A model generated the notes under the pieces. It was not told the origin of the DNA. It searched no databases and saw nothing but the letters and a program-made list of their open reading frames with translations. From Lachnospiraceae bacterium (GTDB taxonomy: Bacteria; Bacillota; Clostridia; Lachnospirales; Lachnospiraceae): a stretch of 63,521 nucleotides of DNA. The stretch covers positions 1-63,521 of the forward strand of contig JAQUXP010000021.1 of assembly GCA_028692395.1 (NCBI GenBank), read 5' to 3'. Positions within the stretch are counted from its first letter, which is position 1. Each line of letters begins with the position of its first letter. Positions 41,495-49,087 of this stretch are shown here, one piece after another. Made by a program: the position numbers and the translations under genes.

Positions 41495-42415
41495 ATGTTA
41501 CAGATAAAAAAATTAGAAGATGGGCTGGAAATATTCAAGGCTCTGGGTTCGGAGCTTCGCATCCGGATTATTAAACTGCTGCTGGAGAATAAGGAAATGA
41601 ATATGAATGAGCTGGCCAGCAGTCTGGGCGTGACAAATGGTGCCTTAACCAGCCATATACGAAAGCTGGAGGAGAGCGGAATTATCAACGTACTCGCCGA
41701 GCATGGGGGTCATGGCAATCAGAAGGTCTGCCGTGTGAATGTGGATAAGATCTTAATTAACATCGAATCCGAGGAGCAGGAGGACGAAACCAATATATAC
41801 AATACAGAGGTTCCGGTGGGACACTTTGCAGATTATAATGTCTATCCTACCTGCGGGATCTCTACAGACCGTGCGCTGATTGGCGAGGTTGATGATCCCA
41901 GATATTTTGCACATCCCGATCGGATGAATGCAAAGATTCTCTGGTTTACCAAAGGGTATATCGAGTATATTATTCCCAATCTTCTTCCGAACTCCACGAA
42001 GATTGATCAGATTACGCTGTCTTTGGAGTTAAGCTCTGAGGCACCGGGCGTCAACAATGACTGGCCCTCTGACATTACATTTCTCCTGAATGATGTAAAA
42101 ATAGGAACCTGGACCAGCCCCGGAGATTTTGGGGATGTGCAGGGCATCTTTACACCGGATTGGTGGTTTCCAAACTGGAATCAGTATGGCCTGCTGAAGA
42201 TGATTGTCATTAACAAAAAGGGAACCTTTGTGGATGGACTGCAGATCTCTGATGTGAATATCAAGCAGTTTGATCTGGATTACAAAAGTGCGATCCGCTT
42301 TAAGTTTATGGTTGCAGATGATGCCCAAAATGTAGGTGGATTAACGATCTTTGGCGCAGGATTTGGTAACTATAATCAGGATATTAAAGTGCGCATTGGA
42401 TACAGCCCTATGTAG
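41495..42415 (+). CDS. ArsR-type winged-helix regulator with C-terminal beta-sandwich domain
   Basis: The 306-residue protein has an N-terminal winged helix (about 10-80: FKALGSELRIRIIKLLL, MNMNELASSLGVTNGALTSH) without the metal-binding CxC of classic ArsR sensors. A ~200-residue beta-rich domain follows, with many Trp, Tyr and Asn (WPSDITFLLND, DWWFPNWNQYG), like a carbohydrate-binding jelly roll. The likely job is sensing an arabinoside and controlling GH43-GH51 next door. The ribosome binding site is weak (GGTG). Typical ArsR proteins are ~100 residues, so the C-terminal domain is the notable part. Confidence 0.82.
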   Translation: MLQIKKLEDGLEIFKALGSELRIRIIKLLLENKEMNMNELASSLGVTNGALTSHIRKLEESGIINVLAEHGGHGNQKVCRVNVDKILINIESEEQEDETNIYNTEVPVGHFADYNVYPTCGISTDRALIGEVDDPRYFAHPDRMNAKILWFTKGYIEYIIPNLLPNSTKIDQITLSLELSSEAPGVNNDWPSDITFLLNDVKIGTWTSPGDFGDVQGIFTPDWWFPNWNQYGLLKMIVINKKGTFVDGLQISDVNIKQFDLDYKSAIRFKFMVADDAQNVGGLTIFGAGFGNYNQDIKVRIGYSPM

Positions 42416-42445
42416 GGAACATTTTATAATATGGGAGGAGAAAGT

Positions 42446-43231
42446 ATGAGAAAACTGAAGAGTGTCATGCTTGCGGTCTGTATGCTGGTATTTTTTTCCG
42501 TACCGGTACTGGCAGATACAGGACCGAAACAGAAGGTTTACGATCAGGCGTCTTTATTTACCCAGGAGGAAAGTGACAGCCTGCAGGAATACGCCGAGAA
42601 GCTGACGAAAGAAAATGATGCGGCTTTTGTCATTGTAACAACGGATCAAAACGATGAGGTATCCGCTCAGGAGTATGCAGACAGTTTTCTTCTGGAGGAC
42701 TATTATGGACAGACTCCGGAAGACAGTAATTACGGTAAGGCGGACGGCATGCTTTTTTTGATTGACATGGATACCCGCAATTATGTTTTGTCCACGGTTG
42801 GAAGTGTCTATGATGCTATGGGACAGGAGGAGGTTGACAGCCTTTTGGATGATGCTTTTGATAATATCAAGGCCGGTAATTATTATGATGCCAGCTACCA
42901 GGCACTGACCGATGCAGCGGATTGTCTTCAGTCTGATCAGGCAGCCGGGGTATGGCTTCCGATTGTGATCGGACTTGTGGGAGCAATTCTTATTACCGTC
43001 ATTGTGCTGCTGGTACTGACAAATGCCAGCAAAAAATCAAAGCTTGCCACAGAAGCAGGCGCTTATCTTCTGGATGATTCCATACATATTACCGGAAAAC
43101 AGGAAGTTATGACAGGTTCCCACACCACGGTTACTCCGATCCCAAAGGATAATGATGGTGGCGGCGGAGGTGGCGGAAGTCACACTTCCGGAGGCGGTGC
43201 AACGATGGGCGGCGGAAGCCGCAGCTTTTAA
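42446..43231 (+). CDS. TPM-domain membrane protein with glycine-rich tail
   Basis: The 261-residue protein has a signal peptide (about 1-24, ending VPVLADTG), an extracellular TPM domain (TLP18.3/Psb32/MOLO-1; about 30-165, with VYDQASLFTQEESDSLQEYA), one membrane span (about 173-195) and a short cytoplasmic tail ending in a Gly/Ser/His-rich stretch. TPM domains are small alpha/beta folds used in membrane protein quality control or assembly. GGGAGGAG before ATG 42446 selects this start over ATG 42431. It is 11 bases upstream of a zinc-ribbon membrane protein. Confidence 0.87.
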   Translation: MRKLKSVMLAVCMLVFFSVPVLADTGPKQKVYDQASLFTQEESDSLQEYAEKLTKENDAAFVIVTTDQNDEVSAQEYADSFLLEDYYGQTPEDSNYGKADGMLFLIDMDTRNYVLSTVGSVYDAMGQEEVDSLLDDAFDNIKAGNYYDASYQALTDAADCLQSDQAAGVWLPIVIGLVGAILITVIVLLVLTNASKKSKLATEAGAYLLDDSIHITGKQEVMTGSHTTVTPIPKDNDGGGGGGGSHTSGGGATMGGGSRSF

Positions 43232-43242
43232 GGAGGAGGAAT

Positions 43243-44334
43243 ATGGCGAAAAACATTAATTACCGCTGCTTAAACTGTGGCGGGGATCTTGCGTGGAATG
43301 CCGAGCTTCAGTCCTGGAAGTGTGAATACTGCGACAGTACATTTACCCTGGAACAGCTGGAAAAGGCAGGAAAAGCAGAGGTTCACGAGGAGAGCATAGA
43401 GAAGGGACAGGAAGTTACCGGAGCGGAAAAGACAACAGACGGAACCAGTAAGGCCTCCGGCTCAACTCTGGTGGAATATACCTGCAGTTACTGTGGGGCC
43501 AAGATTATCACGGATGCAACCACAGCGGCAACCTTTTGTGCCTACTGTCAGAACCCCATCGTGATCTCGGAAAAGCTGGTGGGAGATTTCGCACCGGATA
43601 AGGTAATACCATTTGCAAAAGAAAAGAAAACTGTTATGATGGAGTATAAGAAGTTTGTGAAAAAACCGTTGACGCCAAAGCTTTTTTTTGAGCAGAATAC
43701 GGTGGAAAAACTGACAGGAGTTTATATTCCTTTCTTTCTATATGATATGAAAGAGGCGGGAAGCGTGAATGTTCGCGGTACCCGGGTATCTACCTGGAGG
43801 GACAGTAAAAACATCTATACCAAGACGGATGAGTTTCAGTGTGAGATTACAGGAAGTATGGAATATAGCCATGTACCGGTGGATTCTTCCAGCAAGACAG
43901 ATGATGCGGCGATGGATTCCATAGAACCTTTTCGTTTCACAGACATGAAGGACTTTTCTCCGGCGTATCTGGCGGGGTATCTGGCAGAGCGTTACGATGA
44001 AGAGGAAGAGGATATGCAGAAACGTGCCGAGGAGCGTATTCATAATACGACAAGACAACGCATGCTGGCCGAGGCACCGGCTTATGATTCTGCCAGTATT
44101 CTGGGAGACCAGCTGCAGACCTCCGTAAAGCAGCGGACGTATGTATTACTGCCAACATGGATTCTGAATACAAAATATAAGGATAAGGAATACCTGTTTG
44201 CCATGAACGGACAGACCGGGAAGTTTGTAGGAAATCTCCCCATTGATATAGGCAAGCTGCTGATGTACGGCGGAGGAACCTTTATCGCAAGCTTTGCGGT
44301 AATCTGGGGAATTGCAAGACTGATCTTTGGGTAA
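43243..44334 (+). CDS. TFIIB-type zinc-ribbon membrane protein (YdjG/YdjH-like)
   Basis: The 363-residue protein begins with a zinc ribbon (YRCLNCGGDL...WKCEYCDSTF), has a second ribbon (TCSYCGAKI...FCAYCQNPI; about 80-110), a soluble middle region and a C-terminal membrane anchor (about 340-360). Stress-related membrane proteins of Bacillus (YdjG, YdjH) have a similar zinc-ribbon and membrane layout and act with the SPFH protein YdjI. An SPFH protein is the next gene here. AGGAGGAG precedes the ATG. The comparison is by architecture, not by alignment. Confidence 0.78.
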   Translation: MAKNINYRCLNCGGDLAWNAELQSWKCEYCDSTFTLEQLEKAGKAEVHEESIEKGQEVTGAEKTTDGTSKASGSTLVEYTCSYCGAKIITDATTAATFCAYCQNPIVISEKLVGDFAPDKVIPFAKEKKTVMMEYKKFVKKPLTPKLFFEQNTVEKLTGVYIPFFLYDMKEAGSVNVRGTRVSTWRDSKNIYTKTDEFQCEITGSMEYSHVPVDSSSKTDDAAMDSIEPFRFTDMKDFSPAYLAGYLAERYDEEEEDMQKRAEERIHNTTRQRMLAEAPAYDSASILGDQLQTSVKQRTYVLLPTWILNTKYKDKEYLFAMNGQTGKFVGNLPIDIGKLLMYGGGTFIASFAVIWGIARLIFG

Positions 44335-44351
44335 GAATCACAGGGAAGAGT

Positions 44352-44378
44352 ATAACTGCTCAGAAGATGAACAGTTGC
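44352..44378 (+). repeat. REP-like palindrome 4
   Basis: ATAACTGCTCAG, loop AAG, ATGAACAGTTGC; the most diverged copy, but the core ACTG-TCA/TGAACAGT is kept. It lies in the 71-base gap between the zinc-ribbon and SPFH genes. Confidence 0.7.
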
Positions 44379-44405
44379 ACAGGAGAATTCAGGAGGATAT
44401 AAAAT

Positions 44406-45596
44406 ATGGGATTGATTAGTATGGGACTTGCTGCTGTTTCCAGCACAATAAAGGATCAGACACTGGAAGTGTTTGAATGTGGATCCATGCCGGAGGGCGT
44501 GTTGATGCAGCCTGCATCAAAGGTACAGCGCACCGGCTCCAACAAAGGAACAGAAAATGTAATTACAGATGGCTCTGTCTTTAACGTTGCCAGAAATCAG
44601 TGCGCAATTCTTGTGGAAAATGGCAGGGTACATGATCTGGTGATCGGAGATGAGAGTACCGAAGGGCAGTATCGCTACGACAGCGCAGTGGAGCCTTCCC
44701 TTCTGTCCGGTGGATTTGATAATCTGAAGCCTGTTCTGAGACAGGTACTGGATCGCTTTACCGCAGGGGGACAATCCAAGAACGTGATGCGTCTCTGCTA
44801 TATTAATCTGCAGGAGATTCGTGGTAATAAGATCGGTCTGGGCAATGTTCCTTTCCGCGACAGTGAATTCCAGATAACAGTTAAGGTGCAGGGATTTGGC
44901 ATGTATTCCTTCCAGATCAAGAACCCGGTTGCATTTTTCGAAAATGTGTGTAATGATCCTGAAAAAGTGGTAGAGAAGGAAGAATTGACCGCCCAGATGA
45001 AGAGTGAGCTGATTGCAGCTATGCAGCCGGCGCTTGGAAGAATCGCTGCCCAGGGAATCTCCTATGATATGCTGATTAATTATCCTACCCAGATGGCGGA
45101 GGAACTCAATAAAGAGCTCTCTGCAAAGTGGGAGCAGCTGCGGGGGGTTGTTATGGTAAGCCTGGCACTGGAAAGTGTTACGGTTGACGAGGACAGTGCT
45201 GCCAAAATCTCAAAGCTTCAGGAGGCACGGGCACTGGGCTCTAACGCTGCAATTGCAGGGGGACGACTGGTAGGCGCTCAGGCCAATGCCATGGAGGCGG
45301 CAGCTTCTAATACCGCAGGTGCTATGACCGGCTTTATGGGAATGGGTATGGCAGGCGGTAACAATGCAGCAGCAGGCGGCATTGATTTAATTCGACAGGC
45401 AGGCATGCAGGCACAGCCACAGGAGTCACAGGATGCAAAAAGCAGCTGGAAGTGTTCCTGTGGTACCGAAAACAGCGGAAAGTTCTGTTCCAACTGTGGG
45501 TCACCCCGCCCGGTGAGCAGTGAGTGGTTCTGTACCAGCTGTGGAACAAAAAATTCCGGTAATTTCTGCTCCGGATGCGGGGCGAAGAGACCTTAA
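44406..45596 (+). CDS. SPFH-domain protein with C-terminal zinc ribbons (YdjI-like)
   Basis: The 396-residue protein has an SPFH (stomatin/flotillin-like) domain (about 20-270), a Gly/Ala/Met-rich linker (about 290-340) and two C-terminal zinc ribbons (CSCGTENSGKFCSNCG and CTSCGTKNSGNFCSGCG). It has no membrane span, so it is probably recruited to the membrane by partners. The matching zinc ribbons in the preceding membrane protein suggest the pair interact. AGGAGG lies before the ATG. Bacillus YdjI belongs to the same type. Confidence 0.85.
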   Translation: MGLISMGLAAVSSTIKDQTLEVFECGSMPEGVLMQPASKVQRTGSNKGTENVITDGSVFNVARNQCAILVENGRVHDLVIGDESTEGQYRYDSAVEPSLLSGGFDNLKPVLRQVLDRFTAGGQSKNVMRLCYINLQEIRGNKIGLGNVPFRDSEFQITVKVQGFGMYSFQIKNPVAFFENVCNDPEKVVEKEELTAQMKSELIAAMQPALGRIAAQGISYDMLINYPTQMAEELNKELSAKWEQLRGVVMVSLALESVTVDEDSAAKISKLQEARALGSNAAIAGGRLVGAQANAMEAAASNTAGAMTGFMGMGMAGGNNAAAGGIDLIRQAGMQAQPQESQDAKSSWKCSCGTENSGKFCSNCGSPRPVSSEWFCTSCGTKNSGNFCSGCGAKRP

Positions 45597-45649
45597 CGTG
45601 TGATTTAGCGGAAATGAAAATGCCAGTACCAACGATGGTTCTGGAAAAC

Positions 45650-45673
45650 CAGGCTGGCAGTGATGTCAGCCTG
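45650..45673 (+). promoter_or_regulatory. Competing hairpins ahead of the small Fe-S gene
   Basis: CAGGCTG (45650-45656) pairs perfectly with CAGCCTG (45667-45673). The same GGCTGGC region can instead pair with GCCAG at 45622-45626. Two exclusive stems in an untranslated region suggest attenuation. No T-run follows, so the effect, if any, may be on translation. Confidence 0.35.
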
Positions 45674-45702
45674 ATTCGGACTTAAGGAAAGAAGGAGAGA
45701 CT

Positions 45703-45960
45703 GTGTTGGACATCGTACCTGTAAACTGCGTCAAATGCTCCGATTGTATGCCCTGTCCCGCCGGGATTAACATACCCGGAGTCTTTGCCGTTTATAACAG
45801 CATTTTAACAGAGGGAAGGGCGCAGGCGGAGGCTGCCTATGATACACTGGAGGTGAAAGCGGACGCATGTATTCGATGCATGCGCTGTGAGCATTCCTGT
45901 TCCAGACATATCGGAATCAGTGCCATGATGCTGGATATCAGTGAAGAATTTGAGGGATAA
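45703..45960 (+). CDS. Small 4Fe-4S protein resembling the C-terminal domain of aldo/keto reductases
   Basis: The 85-residue protein has two cysteine clusters, CVKCSDCMPC and CIRCMRCEHSC. The first is followed by PAGINIPGVFAVYN, the typical C-terminal block of Fe-S aldo/keto reductases (COG1453). The whole catalytic barrel (~280 residues) is missing, and the upstream 100 bases show no trace of it. GTG 45703 follows AAGGAGAG. It is either a remnant that kept its start signals or a stand-alone ferredoxin-like electron carrier. Confidence 0.75.
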   Translation: MLDIVPVNCVKCSDCMPCPAGINIPGVFAVYNSILTEGRAQAEAAYDTLEVKADACIRCMRCEHSCSRHIGISAMMLDISEEFEG

Positions 45961-45974
45961 TTGGGAGGCATAGT

Positions 45975-46892
45975 ATGAAGCTGGAGATAAAAAATCTGCA
46001 TAAAAGTTTTGGAGATAATGAAATTCTACATGGAATCTCTTTTTCTGCCAAGACAGGAAGTGCACTGGGGCTGCTTGGAAGAAATGGAGCCGGAAAAACA
46101 ACTACCATTCGAATCCTTATGAAGGTGTTTGAAGCAAATTCAGGGGAAGTGCTGCTGGACGGAGTACCATTTTCACCTCAGAAGGGCACAATTGGTTACC
46201 TGCCGGAGGAGCGTGGGCTGTACCCTAAGAAGAAGGTGGGGGAACAGATGGTTTACCTGGCAGAGCTTCGGGGAATGAATGCCCGGGATGCAAGGGAAGC
46301 AGTGAAAAAATGGCTGAAGCGTCTGGGCGTGGAGGAATATGAGAACCGCCGTCTGGAGACGCTGTCCAAGGGGAATCAGCAGAAGGTTCAGCTGGCCCAG
46401 ACTCTTGTCAATGATCCCTCTTTTATTATTCTGGATGAGCCATTCTCCGGACTGGATCCGGTAAATTCCCAGATTCTAAAGGATGTTATTAATGAGGAGA
46501 TTGCCAGAGGAAAGCTGGTGATCTTTTCCAGCCATCAGATGAGCTACGTGGAAGAATTCTGTCAGGATATCGTGATTCTCAACCACGGTAATATTGTGCT
46601 TTCCGGTGATCTGCGGGATATCAAGAGGGAGTTCGGGAAGAATCGTCTGGTACTTACCGCCGTCAATCTGTCAGGGGAAGCGCTGTCAGAGAAGATAAGG
46701 GAAGAATATCACGATCTGGTTACCGTTTGCGGCAGGTGGAAAGACGGTGTGATTATGGAGCTGAATGGTTCCCATAGAAAGACAGAGCTGCTGGGGATGC
46801 TGGCGGATTCTGACATTGATGTGGAGAATTTTGGAAATTACGAACCGTCACTGAATGATATCTTTGTGGAAAGTGCAGGTGATGAGGCATGA
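45975..46892 (+). CDS. ABC transporter ATP-binding protein (NatA-like)
   Basis: The 305-residue ATPase has Walker A GRNGAGKTT, signature LSKGNQQKVQL (the Gln-rich form of Na+/multidrug exporters), Walker B FIILDEPFSGLDP, a switch His in SSHQMS and a C-terminal ~90-residue regulatory extension. It pairs with the permease gene, which it overlaps by 4 bases. Such systems export Na+, drugs or lipids; the substrate is not identifiable. Confidence 0.92.
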   Translation: MKLEIKNLHKSFGDNEILHGISFSAKTGSALGLLGRNGAGKTTTIRILMKVFEANSGEVLLDGVPFSPQKGTIGYLPEERGLYPKKKVGEQMVYLAELRGMNARDAREAVKKWLKRLGVEEYENRRLETLSKGNQQKVQLAQTLVNDPSFIILDEPFSGLDPVNSQILKDVINEEIARGKLVIFSSHQMSYVEEFCQDIVILNHGNIVLSGDLRDIKREFGKNRLVLTAVNLSGEALSEKIREEYHDLVTVCGRWKDGVIMELNGSHRKTELLGMLADSDIDVENFGNYEPSLNDIFVESAGDEA

Positions 46893-48106
46893 AACAGTTC
46901 TGGACGGTATTAAAATTTGAGCTTGGCAATTACTTTAAAAGCAAATCTTTTGTGGTTACAACGCTGCTTTTGATGGGTATGATGATTGCAGCCGTTACGG
47001 TTCCCACCTTTTTTATGAAGGGTTCCAGTAAGGCCGATCCGGCAGAGGATGAGAAAACTACGCTGGCAATCATGGATGAGGGCGGTGTGTTTGAGGATCT
47101 GACTGCTTTTGAGGAAAGTCTGGGACAGTATAACTGGATTAACTGTCTGGATGAGAAAGAGATTGAGAAAACCATAGAGGACGAGAAGGCTGAGGCTGGC
47201 TTTGTTGTGAAGGCGCAGGATTCTTATGTATATATCGTTAAGAATCAGGGACTGTCAGATACTTATCAGACCAGTTTCGAGAACGCACTCTCCATGTTTT
47301 ACCGGGATACCAGACTGCGGGAGCAGGGACTGGATCCAGAGCAGATTGAGGCACTTTTTGCCACTACGATTGATTCGGACACAAAGATTCTGGGAAAGAA
47401 CAGTGCGCAAAACTATGCGTATACCTATATTCTTGTGTTTATTATCTATTTCCTGATTATTTTCTATGGACAGATGATAGCAACCTCTGTTACCTCTGAA
47501 AAAAGTAACCGTGCAATTGAGATTCTTGTGACCAGTGTAGACAGCAACAGTCTGATCTTCGGAAAGGTCATAGCAGGTGCATTCAGCGGTGTTGTGCAGG
47601 CGGTTCTGATTATCGGAAGTGCGGTAGGAGCCTACCGGTTTACCAGATCAGTCTGGAGTCATAAGCTGGATTTCCTCTTCAAGATTCCGATGAATGTATG
47701 GATAACCTATCTGATCTTCGGAATTTTCGGATACCTGCTCTATGCGTTTATCTTTGGAATGCTGGGATCACTGGTATCTAAGACGGAGGATATCAGCAAA
47801 AGTGCGACTCCGGTTACCATGATCTATCTGGTATCGTTTTTTGTAGCGATCCTTGGAATGAATATGCCGGACAGTCTGATGATTAAGATTGCATCCTTTA
47901 TCCCGTTTACGTCTACGAATGCCATGCTGGTTCGGGTGACGATGGGAACGGTTTCGCTGGTGGAGGTAATTATCTCAGCGGTGATACTTGTGGCTTCCTG
48001 CGGTGTGGTGGGAGTGCTTACGGCGAAGGTGTTCCGGTTTGGGACACTGATGTATGGAAATCCGATTAAGTTGACACATGCATTAAGGAAAATTAAGGAG
48101 CAGTAG
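46889..48106 (+). CDS. ABC-2 type exporter permease (NatB-like)
   Basis: The 405-residue protein has a first membrane span (about 20-42), a large extracellular loop (about 45-180) and five to six further spans (about 185-395), the standard ABC2_membrane_3 layout of NatB-type permeases. TSEKSNRAIEILVTSVDSN is the conserved coupling-region motif. It overlaps its ATPase by ATGA, so the two are translationally coupled. A long terminator follows. Confidence 0.92.
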   Translation: MKQFWTVLKFELGNYFKSKSFVVTTLLLMGMMIAAVTVPTFFMKGSSKADPAEDEKTTLAIMDEGGVFEDLTAFEESLGQYNWINCLDEKEIEKTIEDEKAEAGFVVKAQDSYVYIVKNQGLSDTYQTSFENALSMFYRDTRLREQGLDPEQIEALFATTIDSDTKILGKNSAQNYAYTYILVFIIYFLIIFYGQMIATSVTSEKSNRAIEILVTSVDSNSLIFGKVIAGAFSGVVQAVLIIGSAVGAYRFTRSVWSHKLDFLFKIPMNVWITYLIFGIFGYLLYAFIFGMLGSLVSKTEDISKSATPVTMIYLVSFFVAILGMNMPDSLMIKIASFIPFTSTNAMLVRVTMGTVSLVEVIISAVILVASCGVVGVLTAKVFRFGTLMYGNPIKLTHALRKIKEQ

Positions 48107-48121
48107 AAACAGATGGAGCCG

Positions 48122-48196
48122 AAAGCCCGCTGTTTTGCTGCCATCGGGATTCCAGCAGATGCCAGGCATACCGATGGCAGTAAAATGGCGGGTTTT
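48122..48196 (+). terminator. Long terminator after the NatAB-like operon
   Basis: A 26-base arm beginning AAAGCCCGC (48122-48147) pairs with 48171-48196, ending GGCGGGTTTT, with a few mismatches in the lower stem and a perfect CTGCCATCGG/CCGATGGCAG top. It is longer than most intrinsic terminators. Confidence 0.8.
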
Positions 48197-48224
48197 CTCC
48201 GCCTAATACATGAATACGTGAAGG

Positions 48225-48249
48225 TTACTGTTCACAGAGTGAACAATAT
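48225..48249 (+). repeat. REP-like palindrome 5
   Basis: TTACTGTTCAC, loop AGA, GTGAACAATAT. It shares the AGA loop and outer bases with copy 1 and lies 20 bases before the HAD phosphatase start. Confidence 0.75.
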
Positions 48250-48268
48250 TTGAGGAAGGGATTGAGAT

Positions 48269-49087
48269 ATGCAGTTTGACATGATTGTTTTGGATTTGGA
48301 TGGGACATTGACGAATGGGAGGAAGGAGATTACGGAGGTTACGAAGGAGGTGCTGCTGGCTTATCAGGAGGCTGGAGGGAAGGTGGTGCTGGCTTCGGGG
48401 AGACCTACATTTGGGGTGATGCCGCTGGCGAAGGAGCTGGAGCTGGATCGCTTTGGAAGCTATATTCTTTCTTTTAACGGGGGCGTGATTACGGAGTGCG
48501 GGTCCGAACGGATTTTGTATGAGCAGGAGCTTCCGGCGGATGTGCCGGGGAGACTTTGGGAGCTGTCGAAGGAATATGGGACTTCTATGCTGACTTATCA
48601 GGGAGATTATATTATCACAGAGACTCCGCAGGATCAGTTTGTACAAAAAGAGGTAACCTGTACGAAGATGCAGGTGAAGAAGGTAGAGAATCTGAAGGAG
48701 TATGTGGATTTTCCGGTTACCAAGTGTATGCTGATGGAGAAAGGGATTTATCTCGCAGATGTGGAAATCAAGGTGAAGGAAGCGCTGGGTGATTCTCTTA
48801 GTATCTACAGGTCGGAGCCTTACTTTCTGGAGGTTATGGCTGAGGGGATTGATAAGGCGCAGTCTCTGGCAAGGCTTCTTGAGATTGTGGGAATTCCGGT
48901 TGAGAAGATGGCAGCTTTTGGAGATGGATTTAATGACAAATCGATGATTATGTTTGCGGGTCTGGGTGTTGCCATGGAGAATGGACAGGCTGCCGTGAAG
49001 GCGGTTGCGGATTATGTGGCTCCTTCCAATGAGGAGGACGGAGTGGCATATGTGGTAGAGAAGATTCTAAATGGAGAACGGTTATGA
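48269..49087 (+). CDS. Cof-type HAD-IIB family phosphatase
   Basis: The 272-residue HAD hydrolase has motif I DLDGTL (about 8-13, nucleophile Asp and acid Asp), a C2B cap in the middle and motifs III/IV near the C-terminus (KMAAFGDGFNDKSMI). It dephosphorylates sugar phosphates or cofactors such as FMN or PLP; substrate unknown. AGGAAGGG precedes the ATG. Its stop overlaps the radical SAM start by 4 bases (ATGA). Confidence 0.93.
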   Translation: MQFDMIVLDLDGTLTNGRKEITEVTKEVLLAYQEAGGKVVLASGRPTFGVMPLAKELELDRFGSYILSFNGGVITECGSERILYEQELPADVPGRLWELSKEYGTSMLTYQGDYIITETPQDQFVQKEVTCTKMQVKKVENLKEYVDFPVTKCMLMEKGIYLADVEIKVKEALGDSLSIYRSEPYFLEVMAEGIDKAQSLARLLEIVGIPVEKMAAFGDGFNDKSMIMFAGLGVAMENGQAAVKAVADYVAPSNEEDGVAYVVEKILNGERL

